Origin: Parahoeflea olei
GTDB taxonomy: Bacteria > Pseudomonadota > Alphaproteobacteria > Rhizobiales > Rhizobiaceae
Assembly (NCBI RefSeq): GCF_001703635.1
Contig: NZ_LQZT01000048.1
Span: 20,474 to 84,473, forward strand
DNA: 64,000 nt
Direction: 5' to 3'
Shown here: positions 40,101 to 48,105 of the stretch, one piece after another
How the letters are laid out: each line of letters opens with the position of its first letter
How positions within the stretch are numbered: position 1 is the stretch's first letter
The notes under the pieces: generated by a model
The model's database searches: none
What the model was told of the DNA's origin: nothing
The model's input: the letters and a program-made list of their open reading frames with translations, nothing else
Program-made: the position numbers and the translations under genes

Positions 40101-40139
40101 AAAAAGAGCGGCGCCTGCAACAAGCGCCGCTCGATTTTC
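40101..40139. terminator. Bidirectional terminator between zinT and pheT
   Basis: GAGCGGCGC (40106-40114) and GCGCCGCTC (40124-40132) form a perfect 9-bp stem with a 9-nt loop. AAAAA precedes it and GATTTTC follows it, so both the zinT and pheT transcripts can end here. Confidence 0.8.
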
Positions 40140-40171
40140 ATGAAAGGCCTGCGCAGCAGGACTGAAGCGTG

Positions 40172-42583
40172 TCAGCCCCTGAGCACGCCGCCGGTCGATT
40201 TGACGACATTGGCGATCACGGCCTTGCTGAGCTTGTCGAGATCCTCATCCGTCAACGTGCGATCGCGCGGCTGGATGGTGATCTCGATGGCGACCGACTT
40301 CTTGTCCTCGCCGAGCGAAGGGCCCTCGAACAGGTCGAACACGTTGACGCCGGCGATCAGCGCCTTGTCGGCCGATTGTGCGGCGCGCATCAGCGTGCCG
40401 GCAGGGACCTGCTTGTCGACCACGAAGGCGAAATCGCGGCGCAGCGCCTGGAAGGCCGAGAGCGTGAGCACCGGCTTGGTGCGGGTGGGTTTGCGCTTGG
40501 CTTCCGGGATCGCATCGACGAACACCTCGAAACCCGCGAGCGGGCCGGTGACGTCGAGCGCTTCGAGCGTGTCGGGGTGGAACTCGCCGAAATGGCCAAG
40601 CACCACCTTGGGGCCGAGCTTGATCACGCCCGAGCGGCCGGGGTGGTACCAGTCGGGACCGCCCTGCTCGACCTGCAGGTTCGACATCGGCAGGCCGCAG
40701 GCTTCGAGCACGGCGAGCGCATCGGCCTTGGCGTCGAACACGCCGACCGGCTTGGCCGCGCCGTCCCAGTGACGACCGGAGCCGGAAAGACCCGCGGTGC
40801 CGCGGCGCACGCCGCCCGCCACCCGGCGCTGGCCCTCGGGCGTGTCGTTCTCGTAGGTGCCCGAGACCTCGAACAGCGCCACGTCGCCGAAGCCGCGCGC
40901 GGCGTTGCGCCCGGCAGCGGCGATCAGCCCCGGCAAGAGCGAGGGGCGCATGTCGGACATGTCGGCGGCGATCGGGTTGGCCAGCCGGAGTTCGGACTTG
41001 CCGCCGCCGAACAGCCTGGCCTGGTCGCCCGGAATGAACGACCAGGTGACGGCCTCCATCATGCCGCGCGCGGCCAGCGCGCGCTTGGCCGAGCGGGTGC
41101 GGATCTGCAGCGTGGTCAGGATCTTCTTGTTGACCGCGCCCATCGACGGCAGCGGCACCGGCTTGATGTTGTCCACGCCGTGGATGCGCATGACTTCCTC
41201 GACCAGATCGGCCTTGCCGTCGATGTCGGGGCGCCAGGAGGGAACGGCCACCATCACCCGGTCGCCGCCGCTTGCCACCTCGAAGCCGAGTGCTGTGAGA
41301 ATGTCGACGCTCTCCTCGTTGGACACCGTAAGCCCAGTCAGTCGCTTGACTTCGGAGAAGGGGAACTCGACCGACTTGCGCTCATGGCCCTTGTAGCCGA
41401 CCACGCGCGAAGCGGCCGCCGTGCCGCCGCACATCTCGAGCACCAGTTCGGTGGTGCGTTCGAGGCCGGGGATCATGTATTCCGGGTCGACGCCGCGCTC
41501 GAAGCGGTAGCGCGCATCGGTGATGATGCCATGGGCGCGGCCGGTCTTGGCGATGTTGATCGGGTCCCAGAGCGCCGATTCAATGAGCACATTGACGGTG
41601 TTCTCATCGCAGCCCGAATGCTCGCCGCCCATGATGCCGCCGATCGATTCCGGGCCGTTGTCGTCGGCGATCACCACATTGGAGGGATTGAGCGTGTAGG
41701 TGCGGGTGTCGAGCGCCAAAATCTCCTCGCCCTCGCGGGCGCGGCGCACCACCAGATCGCCCTTGACCTTGTCGGCGTCGAAGACATGCATCGGCCGGCC
41801 CTGGTCCATGGTCATGTAGTTGGTCACGTCCACCAGCGCCGAGATCGGCCGGAGGCCGATGGCGAGAAGCCGCTTCTGCATCCATTTCGGGCTCGGGCCG
41901 TTCTTGACGCCACGCACCAGGCGCCAGGCGAAGCCGGGGCAGAGGCTTGCGTCGTCGAGCTCCAGTCGCACGGTCTGCGGGGTCTCGCCTTCGACCGGGA
42001 ACGATGGCGCCTTCGGGGTCTTGAGCTTGCCCAGGCCTGCGGCAGCCAGATCGCGGGCGATGCCGTGGATCGATGTGCAGTCGGGGCGGTTCGGCGTCAG
42101 GTTGATCTCGATCACCGGATCGTCGAGCCCGGCATAGGCCGCGAACGAGGTTCCGACCGGGGCGTCCTCGGGCAGGTCGATGATGCCGTCGTGATCATCC
42201 GACATGTCGAGCTCCTTTTCCGAGCACATCATGCCGTGGCTTTCGACACCGCGGATCTTGCCGACGGCGAGCGTGACGCCGATCCCCGGCACATAGGTGC
42301 CCGGCCGCGCCAGCGCGCCGACGAGGCCGGCCCGGGCATTGGGCGCACCGCAGACGATCTGCACCGGCTTGCCGTCGCCGGCATCGACCATCAGCACCTT
42401 CAGGCGATCGGCCTCGGGGTGCTTTTCGGCGCTGATGACGCGGGCGATGGTGAAGGGCCTGTAGGCCGCCTTGTCATCGACATCCTCGACCTCGAGACCG
42501 ATCGCGGTCAGGCGATCGCAAATCTCGGCAAGCGTGGCATCGGTTTCAAGGTGATCCTTGAGCCAGGAGAGGGTGAATTTCAT
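40172..42583 (-). CDS. pheT: Phenylalanyl-tRNA synthetase beta subunit
   Basis: PheT is the beta chain of the alpha2-beta2 PheRS. The 803-residue product has an N-terminal tRNA-binding (EMAP-like) domain (GDGKPVQIVCGAPNARAG), B3/4 editing domain, B5 domain, catalytic-like core and C-terminal anticodon-binding FDX-ACB domain. Length is typical. It starts at ATG 42583, overlapping the stop of a GFA-family gene by four bases. In most relatives pheT follows pheS directly; here three small genes separate them. An open extension upstream belongs to another frame over the GFA gene. Confidence 0.97.
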   Translation of the reverse strand: MKFTLSWLKDHLETDATLAEICDRLTAIGLEVEDVDDKAAYRPFTIARVISAEKHPEADRLKVLMVDAGDGKPVQIVCGAPNARAGLVGALARPGTYVPGIGVTLAVGKIRGVESHGMMCSEKELDMSDDHDGIIDLPEDAPVGTSFAAYAGLDDPVIEINLTPNRPDCTSIHGIARDLAAAGLGKLKTPKAPSFPVEGETPQTVRLELDDASLCPGFAWRLVRGVKNGPSPKWMQKRLLAIGLRPISALVDVTNYMTMDQGRPMHVFDADKVKGDLVVRRAREGEEILALDTRTYTLNPSNVVIADDNGPESIGGIMGGEHSGCDENTVNVLIESALWDPINIAKTGRAHGIITDARYRFERGVDPEYMIPGLERTTELVLEMCGGTAAASRVVGYKGHERKSVEFPFSEVKRLTGLTVSNEESVDILTALGFEVASGGDRVMVAVPSWRPDIDGKADLVEEVMRIHGVDNIKPVPLPSMGAVNKKILTTLQIRTRSAKRALAARGMMEAVTWSFIPGDQARLFGGGKSELRLANPIAADMSDMRPSLLPGLIAAAGRNAARGFGDVALFEVSGTYENDTPEGQRRVAGGVRRGTAGLSGSGRHWDGAAKPVGVFDAKADALAVLEACGLPMSNLQVEQGGPDWYHPGRSGVIKLGPKVVLGHFGEFHPDTLEALDVTGPLAGFEVFVDAIPEAKRKPTRTKPVLTLSAFQALRRDFAFVVDKQVPAGTLMRAAQSADKALIAGVNVFDLFEGPSLGEDKKSVAIEITIQPRDRTLTDEDLDKLSKAVIANVVKSTGGVLRG

Positions 42584-43017
42584 CCGTCTTTTCCCGTCGT
42601 CATTGTTGGGCGCTCGACGGAAAAACCCTCGAAGCGCGGAAGATCGTCGGCGATGTGCAGGAACGGCAGTTGCCGCTCGACAAAGGCATGCGAATGGGGC
42701 GGATAGGCCTCGGGCTCTTCCATGAACCCCAGCGCCAGATAGATTTCGCCCTTCAGCCGCTCGTCGGTGTAGCCGATCTGGCTGCCGCAATGGCCGCAGA
42801 ACATGCGCGTGACGCCGCCCGCGCCGCGCCAGCGGTTGGGCTCGCCGAACCAGCTGAGGCTTGCAAGCGGGAAGCCGACAAAGGCCATCACCGGCGCACC
42901 GGTCTGCTTGCGACAATCGCGGCAATGGCAATAGGACTGCCAGACCGGCTCCGCGTCGATATCCGCGGAGATCAGGCCGCAGCGGCAGGAGCCGTGGTGA
43001 GAGATCCGCTCCGTCAT
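42580..43017 (-). CDS. GFA family (glutathione-dependent formaldehyde-activating-like) protein
   Basis: The 145-residue zinc-binding protein has CRCG (11-14), SYCHCRDCRKQTG (Cys30, 32, 35) and MFCGHCGSQIGY (Cys74, 77), the GFA fold. The founding member accelerates S-hydroxymethylglutathione formation, though most relatives have unknown function. ATG at 43017 is preferred to one at 43059. It overlaps pheT by four bases and lies within the phe gene cluster downstream of DUF2442. Confidence 0.88.
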   Translation of the reverse strand: MTERISHHGSCRCGLISADIDAEPVWQSYCHCRDCRKQTGAPVMAFVGFPLASLSWFGEPNRWRGAGGVTRMFCGHCGSQIGYTDERLKGEIYLALGFMEEPEAYPPHSHAFVERQLPFLHIADDLPRFEGFSVERPTMTTGKDG

Positions 43018-43055
43018 AGCGCGTTGATCCGTTGAATTATCATGCCAGCATTGCC

Positions 43056-43331
43056 TCACGCAGCCTTTTCCGGCGCTTTGGCCGTTGGGTATTTCCAGCC
43101 CGCCAGCATGCCCCGGATCGACAGATCCTCATCGACATCCGGCCAATGTACGCCCGCCAGCATCAATTCGATATTGTTTCGTTGCGCCGGTGTCGCCCCA
43201 TGAAGGCTCGGATACCACCACAACGGCGTGATGACCTCCCGGCCATCGGCGAGCCGGACATGCACGTTGTGAAGATCGCACCAGGCTTCCACAGGCCGCT
43301 CGTTTTCAGGATACAGACTTGGCGAATTCAT
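43056..43331 (-). CDS. DUF2442 domain protein
   Basis: The 91-residue protein has the DUF2442 core: VRLADGREVITPLWWYPSL and a following segment LAGVHWPDVDEDLSIRGML. DUF2442 is a small domain of unknown biochemical function often encoded beside DUF4160. It overlaps the upstream DUF4160 gene by 26 bases, showing a coupled pair. Located inside the phe cluster. Confidence 0.85.
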   Translation of the reverse strand: MNSPSLYPENERPVEAWCDLHNVHVRLADGREVITPLWWYPSLHGATPAQRNNIELMLAGVHWPDVDEDLSIRGMLAGWKYPTAKAPEKAA

Positions 43332-43548
43332 CCCATGCCTCCACAAACTGCCTTTGGTGTTCTTCCACCACGTCCATGATACGCCGCATATCTGTCGCGT
43401 TGAACCCCTTGGCCTCGACCAGTTTGACCGGCTCAAGCCAGATCTTCGCCGTGCCTCCGTGGCCGGCAACATGGATATGCCGAGGCTCACCCATGTCGAA
43501 CCCATAAAGGTGGAACCGGAAGCCATATTTGCGAAGAACGGTCGGCAT
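43306..43548 (-). CDS. DUF4160 domain protein
   Basis: The 80-residue protein matches DUF4160: MPTVLRKYGFRFHLYGFD, EPRHIHVAGHGGTAKIWL and a helical C-terminus. DUF4160 and DUF2442 genes commonly occur as a pair; a toxin-antitoxin-like or regulatory role has been suggested by that organisation, but I know of no proven activity. It starts five bases after the pheS stop and overlaps the DUF2442 gene by 26 bases. Confidence 0.87.
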   Translation of the reverse strand: MPTVLRKYGFRFHLYGFDMGEPRHIHVAGHGGTAKIWLEPVKLVEAKGFNATDMRRIMDVVEEHQRQFVEAWDEFAKSVS

Positions 43549-43552
43549 GGCT

Positions 43553-44635
43553 CTACGAGCTCAACCCTCCGAACAGGGTCGGCAGGTCGAGCGGGCGGAA
43601 GCCGTAGTGGCTGATCCAGCGGACATCGGCGCTGAAATAGTCGCGCAGGTCGGGCATGCCGTATTTCAGCGTCGCCAGCCGGTCGATGCCCATGCCCCAG
43701 GCAAAGCCCTGGTAGACGTCCGGGTCGATGCCGCCGTGGCGCAGCACGTTCGGGTGCACCATGCCGCAGCCAAGGATCTCCATCCAGTCGGAGCCCTCGC
43801 CGAACTTGACGATCGGGCCCGAGCGGTCGCACTGGATGTCGACCTCGAAGGAGGGTTCGGTGAAGGGAAAGAACGAGGGGCGGAAGCGCATGGTGATGCT
43901 GTCGACCTCGAAGAAGGCCTTGCAGAATTCCTCGAGCGCCCAGCGCAGATGGCCGACATGGGTCTGCTTGTCGATCACCAGGCCTTCGAGCTGGTGGAAC
44001 ATCGGCGAATGGGTGGCGTCGGAATCCTGCCGGTAGGTCTTGCCCGGAATGACGATGCGGATCGGCGGCTGTTGCGCTTCCATGGTGCGGATCTGCACCG
44101 GCGAGGTGTGGGTGCGCAGCACCTTGCGCTCGCCGTTGGCGTCCGGCTCGAGGAAGAAGGTGTCATGCATCTCGCGGGCGGGGTGGCCTTCGGGGAAGTT
44201 GAGCGCAGTGAAATTGTAGTAGTCGGTCTCGATGTCCGGGCCTTCGGCGATGGAGAAGCCCATGTCTGCGAAGATGGCGGTGATTTCGTCGATCACCTGG
44301 CTGATCGGATGGATGCGGCCGCGCTCGGCGGGCGAGGAGCGCACCGGCAGGCTGACATCGACGCTTTCGCGGGCGAGGCGGGCGGCGACGGCCGCACTCC
44401 TGAGTTCGGCCTTGCGGGCGGCAATGGCGTCGGTCACGCGGGTCTTGAGGCCGTTGATCGCGGGCCCCGCCTCCTGGCGTTCCTCCGGCGTCATCTTGCC
44501 GAGCCCCTTGAGCAGTTCGGAGACGGAGCCCTTCTTGCCGAGCGCTGCGACCCGCACGGCCTCGATGGCGGCCTCGTCCGCGCTGGCGGCGATCTCGTCC
44601 ATGATGGAGGTTTCAAGCGACTGGTACTGGCTCAT
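43553..44635 (-). CDS. pheS: Phenylalanyl-tRNA synthetase alpha subunit
   Basis: PheS is the catalytic chain of PheRS. The 360-residue product has an N-terminal coiled coil and class II core motifs: FNFTALNFPEGHPAREMHDTF cut across motif 1/2, TYRQDSDATHSPMFHQLEG, and the C-terminal motif 3 GFAWGMGIDRLATLKYG. It reads as complete and normal. The promoter region and a terminator after rplT lie upstream; downstream the phe operon is interrupted by DUF4160, DUF2442 and GFA genes before pheT. Confidence 0.97.
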   Translation of the reverse strand: MSQYQSLETSIMDEIAASADEAAIEAVRVAALGKKGSVSELLKGLGKMTPEERQEAGPAINGLKTRVTDAIAARKAELRSAAVAARLARESVDVSLPVRSSPAERGRIHPISQVIDEITAIFADMGFSIAEGPDIETDYYNFTALNFPEGHPAREMHDTFFLEPDANGERKVLRTHTSPVQIRTMEAQQPPIRIVIPGKTYRQDSDATHSPMFHQLEGLVIDKQTHVGHLRWALEEFCKAFFEVDSITMRFRPSFFPFTEPSFEVDIQCDRSGPIVKFGEGSDWMEILGCGMVHPNVLRHGGIDPDVYQGFAWGMGIDRLATLKYGMPDLRDYFSADVRWISHYGFRPLDLPTLFGGLSS

Positions 44636-44749
44636 GGTCGTTGCCTATCCGAAATCTGTCCGACCGATCACGTCGGCCGCTGCTGGCTGGAAGGGCGCGC
44701 GCGGAGATGGTCCGCCGTCCCTTTGGGCCTGTCCCGGCCCCTGAAAACG

Positions 44750-44782
44750 AAAAATCCCGCGCCAGCCCTGCCAGCGCGGGAT
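44750..44782 (-). terminator. Rho-independent terminator after rplT
   Basis: On the minus strand ATCCCGCGC (44782-44774) pairs with GCGCGGGAT (44762-44754) around an 11-nt loop and is followed by TTTTCG. It lies 42 bases after the rplT stop and ends the ribosomal protein transcript before pheS. Confidence 0.8.
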
Positions 44783-44824
44783 CCCAAATGGTCAAAGTCG
44801 AGAATGCCTTCGGGAAACGCTGGC

Positions 44825-45226
44825 TTAACGGACAGCGCTTTCAAATTCATTCGGGGTGGCATCCTTGAGGTACTCAAGCGCCTTCTTGGCGGCGGCGACG
44901 AGCGCGCCGAAGGCTTCCGCGTCATGGATCGCCATGTCGGAGAGAACCTTGCGGTCGACCTCGATGCCCGACTTGGCCAGGCCGTCGATGAAACGACCAT
45001 AGGTCAGGCCGTGTTCGCGGACAGCGGCGTTGATGCGCTGGATCCAGAGCGCACGGAAATTGCGCTTGCGCACCTTGCGGTCGCGGTAGGCATACTGCAT
45101 CGACTTGTCGACGGCGGCCTTCGCTGCGCGGATGGTATTCTTGCGGCGTCCGTAGAAGCCCTTGGCCTTCTTCAGGACTTTCTTGTGCTTGGCGTGGGCG
45201 GTAACGCCCCGTTTTACGCGTGCCAT
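44825..45226 (-). CDS. rplT: 50S ribosomal protein L20
   Basis: L20 binds 23S rRNA early in 50S assembly. The 133-residue protein has the full family pattern: ARVKRGVTAHAKHKKVLKKA cut at the start, GFYGRRKNTIRAAKAAVDKS, and the AFGALVAAAKKAL segment. Normal length plus a short C-terminal extension. It follows rpmI by 37 bases on the same strand, the standard order. Confidence 0.98.
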   Translation of the reverse strand: MARVKRGVTAHAKHKKVLKKAKGFYGRRKNTIRAAKAAVDKSMQYAYRDRKVRKRNFRALWIQRINAAVREHGLTYGRFIDGLAKSGIEVDRKVLSDMAIHDAEAFGALVAAAKKALEYLKDATPNEFESAVR

Positions 45227-45263
45227 GTCATGGTCTCCTTAAAATCTCGGGTCCGGGCTCGTC

Positions 45264-45464
45264 TCAGAGGCCGTTGGGCAGGAACTTCTTGACGATCTTG
45301 GCATCGGGTTCGGAGAGAACCATGGTGCCGCGGGCGTCGCGAATGAACTTGTTGGACCGTTTGATCATGCCATGGCGCTTGCCGGCAGCAGCGGACAGGA
45401 CCTTGCCGGAGGCCGTGATCTTGAACCGCTTCTTGGCAGACGATTTCGTCTTCATCTTGGGCAT
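45264..45464 (-). CDS. rpmI: 50S ribosomal protein L35
   Basis: The 66-residue basic protein has PKMKTKSSAKKRFKITASG at the start and KRHGMIKRSNKFIRDARG, the L35 signature. ATG at 45464 with a strong AAGGAG ribosome-binding site nine bases upstream is clear; the open extension upstream is not part of it. A candidate promoter lies at 45614-45642. It heads the rpmI-rplT unit. Confidence 0.98.
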   Translation of the reverse strand: MPKMKTKSSAKKRFKITASGKVLSAAAGKRHGMIKRSNKFIRDARGTMVLSEPDAKIVKKFLPNGL

Positions 45465-45613
45465 TTCGCTACTCCTTGTCAGGCATCGAGCGCACCGGTG
45501 CGGCGCGGCACGGCCATCTTCTTGTTGGGTGAGAGGCAAAGGGCGAAGCACCCGTTTGCCTCAAGCGTTGGAAACCGCCTCGGCATGCCCTGCCGGCCGG
45601 TTTGAACGCGCGC

Positions 45614-45642
45614 CTTATAGCCGCAGCCGGAGCAAAGCGCAA
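45614..45642 (-). promoter_or_regulatory. Candidate sigma70 promoter for rpmI-rplT
   Basis: On the minus strand TTGCGC (45642-45637), a 17-base spacer and TATAAG (45619-45614) lie in the 209-bp gap after the infC terminator. The transcript would have a leader of about 140 bases, which could hold ribosomal-protein autoregulation. Confidence 0.5.
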
Positions 45643-45673
45643 CGGTGGGCGGGGTCGAATCCGCGCACGGCAT

Positions 45674-45705
45674 AAAAAAACCGGCCCGGGCGGCTGCCGG
45701 GCCGG
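45674..45705 (-). terminator. Rho-independent terminator after infC
   Basis: CCGGCCCGG (45681-45689) and CCGGGCCGG (45697-45705) are perfect arms with a 7-nt loop; on the minus strand seven T residues follow (45680-45674). It lies 22 bases after the infC stop, separating infC from rpmI-rplT. Confidence 0.88.
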
Positions 45706-45727
45706 CATTGCCGCGTTGGGGCAGCCG

Positions 45728-46264
45728 TTATTTCGGCGCCAGCACCATCATCATCTGCCGGCCCTCGAGCTTCGGCTCGGCCTCGACCTTGGCGATGGCA
45801 AGCGTGTCTTCCTTGACCTTCTGCAGAAGCTTCATGCCGAGTTCCATATGCGCCATTTCGCGACCGCGGAACCTGAGCGTGACCTTGACCTTGTCGCCTT
45901 CGTCGAAGAACCGGTTCATCGCGCGCATCTTCACCTCGTAATCGTGGGTGTCGATATTCGGGCGCATCTTGATTTCCTTGACCTCGACGGTCTTCTGCTT
46001 CTTGCGCGCCTCGGAGGCTTTCTTCTGAGACTGGTATTTCAGCTTGCCGAGATCGACGATCTTGCACACCGGCACATCGCCGTTGGAATTGATCTCGACA
46101 AGGTCCAACCCGGCTTCTTCCGCCATGGCGAGAGCCTGGTCTGTCGGCAAAATGCCGTGATTCTGGCCTTCGGCGTCGATAAGCTGGACCTGCGGGGCCC
46201 GGATATTCTGGTTCGCGCGGGGGCCATCGTTGGTGGTCGGCGGCGCTCTGAATGGTCTGCGAAT
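45728..46264 (-). CDS. infC: Translation initiation factor IF-3, ATT start codon
   Basis: IF3 keeps 30S subunits free and checks start codons. Reading upstream of the first ATG-like codon, the frame continues through RRPFRAPPTTNDGPRAN and VQLIDAEGQNHG, the expected IF3 N-terminus, to ATT at 46262-46264. AGGAG lies nine bases upstream and an in-frame TGA a few codons further, with no ATG, GTG or TTG between. The 178-residue product (M/I-RRPF start) therefore begins with AUU, as in E. coli infC, where AUU allows IF3 to repress its own synthesis. The rest is standard: SQKKASEARKKQK linker and RGREMAHMELGMKLL. Confidence 0.95.
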   Translation of the reverse strand: MRRPFRAPPTTNDGPRANQNIRAPQVQLIDAEGQNHGILPTDQALAMAEEAGLDLVEINSNGDVPVCKIVDLGKLKYQSQKKASEARKKQKTVEVKEIKMRPNIDTHDYEVKMRAMNRFFDEGDKVKVTLRFRGREMAHMELGMKLLQKVKEDTLAIAKVEAEPKLEGRQMMMVLAPK

Positions 46265-46457
46265 GGCTTTGGTCTCCTGATTAACTCATCATGCAATAAC
46301 CGGCTTGCACGCCCGGGCACATGCTCTTTCGCGCTATGTCGGCATTGGTTCGCCGGTGTCAATAGCATGGCTTCGCGAAAAAATCACCACAGGGAGGCCC
46401 GGGCGCGCGCGAATCTTGTAGAAGCGTTGCAAAGTCACAATCGGGAGAGCCAACACC

Positions 46458-47270
46458 ATGATGCAACCGGAGGCCGGCACGCTCACTGTGGGCACGGGAG
46501 ACGACACGCGCGAGATCGCCGCGCTCATTCGCCGCGGTGGCAGCACCGCTGCGGACCAACCGGGCGCGGGTCGCCCCGGCCTGGTCTGGCTCGGTGGCTA
46601 CCGCTCGGACATGAGCGGCTCCAAGGCCGAGGCGCTGTGCCGCCACGCCGGCGAGACCGGCCAGGCCTGCCTGCGGTTCGATTATTCCGGCCACGGTGCC
46701 TCCGGCGGCAGTTTCCGCGACGGCACGATCTCGCGCTGGCTTGCGGAAAGCATGGCCGCCTTCGAGCACTTCACCACCGGGCCGCAGATCCTGGTCGGCT
46801 CCTCGATGGGCGGCTGGATCGCGCTCCGCATGGTGCAGGAACTCAGGGCCCAGGGCCTTTCCGACCGGGTGGCCGGGCTGGTGCTGATCGCGCCCGCACC
46901 CGATTTCACGCTGGAACTGATGGAGCCGGAGCTGACCGAGGCGCAGCGCGCGGCACTCGAGCGCGACGGCTACTATGAGGAGCCTACGCCCTACGGCCCG
47001 GATCCCAATGTCTTTACCCGGGCGCTGTTCGAGGACGGGCGGGCGAACCGGGTGCTCGACGGTCTGATCGAGACCGGCGCGCCGGTGCACATCATCCAGG
47101 GCATGGCCGATCCGGACGTGCCCTGGCGGCATGCGCTCAAGCTGGTGGAACATCTGCCGTCCGACAATGTCACGCTCACGCTGATCCGCGACGGGGACCA
47201 CCGGCTGTCGCGCGACGAGGACATCGCCCGCATTCTCGCCGCCGTCGACACGATCGCGCAAACACCCTGA
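46458..47270 (+). CDS. Alpha/beta hydrolase
   Basis: The 270-residue protein has an alpha/beta-hydrolase fold with the nucleophile elbow GSSMGG (Ser116), an acidic residue after MADPDVPW and the catalytic His in DGDHRLSRDED. Similar proteins are carboxylesterases or palmitoyl-protein-thioesterase-like (ABHD10-type) hydrolases; the substrate is unknown. GGGAGAG precedes ATG 46458. It diverges from infC across 193 bases. Confidence 0.85.
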   Translation: MMQPEAGTLTVGTGDDTREIAALIRRGGSTAADQPGAGRPGLVWLGGYRSDMSGSKAEALCRHAGETGQACLRFDYSGHGASGGSFRDGTISRWLAESMAAFEHFTTGPQILVGSSMGGWIALRMVQELRAQGLSDRVAGLVLIAPAPDFTLELMEPELTEAQRAALERDGYYEEPTPYGPDPNVFTRALFEDGRANRVLDGLIETGAPVHIIQGMADPDVPWRHALKLVEHLPSDNVTLTLIRDGDHRLSRDEDIARILAAVDTIAQTP

Positions 47271-47472
47271 CCAGGCCCGCCGCCACGGCTGCCTACCCCT
47301 GAAATCCGCCGATCCGGTGGGGGCAACCCTTCGCCGGGGCCGCAGGTGTGATCAAAATGCCCCGCCCGGTAACCATGTCGACAGAAGCCCGACCAGCTGC
47401 GATTGACTCTCCGCGCCCTTACAATGTTAACTCTTTGTTAACGAAACTGGTACGGCGTGGGGTTCACCGGCA

Positions 47473-48081
47473 ATGTTGTGCGGACCGGGACTGACAAAGC
47501 GGGCATTGATCGCCCTGATCGCGTCTGTCGTGATCCCGGCCGGGGGCATGGCCTCCGATCTGTCGATGCGCACCGGCCGCATCACCTCGCAGCCCATCGG
47601 CCATTACGAATTCTGCCAGAAGCATGCCAACGAGTGCGGCCCGGTCAAGGGATCGGGCGCCGCGCCGAAGGTGACGGATTACGGCTGGGACGTGATCCGC
47701 GAGATCAACCGGGCGGTCAACTTCTCCGTGATGCCGAAGACCGACATGGAATTGTACGGCAAGGAAGAGGTCTGGGCCTATCCCGACGTCGCCGGCGACT
47801 GCGAGGACTATGTCCTGCTCAAGCGGCGGATGCTGATCGAGCGCGGCTTCTCGCCCGGCGACGTGCTGATCACGGTGGTGCGCAAGCCGGACGGCGAAGG
47901 CCATGCGGTGCTGACGCTGAGAACCTCCGAGGGCGATTTCGTGCTCGACAACCTCGTCGACGAGATCAAGAACTGGCGGGAGACGCCCTACAGCTATCTC
48001 AAGCGGCAGGCGTCGAACAGTTCGGGCCGGTGGGTCACCATCGAAAACGGCTCGGACGTGCTGGTGGGCGCCCTGAAATAG
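47473..48081 (+). CDS. Exported transglutaminase-like cysteine peptidase (BTLCP/C93)
   Basis: The 202-residue protein has a signal peptide (LTKRALIALIASVVIPAGGMA) and the bacterial transglutaminase-like fold with Cys110 in VAGDCEDYVLLKRR, His144 in EGHAVLTLR and Asp159 in VLDNLVDEI. BTLCPs are periplasmic; the best-known relative, LapG of Pseudomonas, cuts an adhesin under c-di-GMP control. No LapD-like receptor or large adhesin is adjacent, so the target is open. Upstream, GTTAAC-TCTTT-GTTAAC at 47428-47444 may be a regulatory repeat. Confidence 0.88.
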   Translation: MLCGPGLTKRALIALIASVVIPAGGMASDLSMRTGRITSQPIGHYEFCQKHANECGPVKGSGAAPKVTDYGWDVIREINRAVNFSVMPKTDMELYGKEEVWAYPDVAGDCEDYVLLKRRMLIERGFSPGDVLITVVRKPDGEGHAVLTLRTSEGDFVLDNLVDEIKNWRETPYSYLKRQASNSSGRWVTIENGSDVLVGALK

Positions 48082-48105
48082 GCCGGTCGAAACCGGAAGT
48101 CCGGT

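Noticed and set aside
45479..45673. A 64-codon minus-strand frame with CSGCG between infC and rpmI
   Set aside because: It covers the candidate rpmI promoter and leader, has no ribosome-binding site and no recognisable fold.
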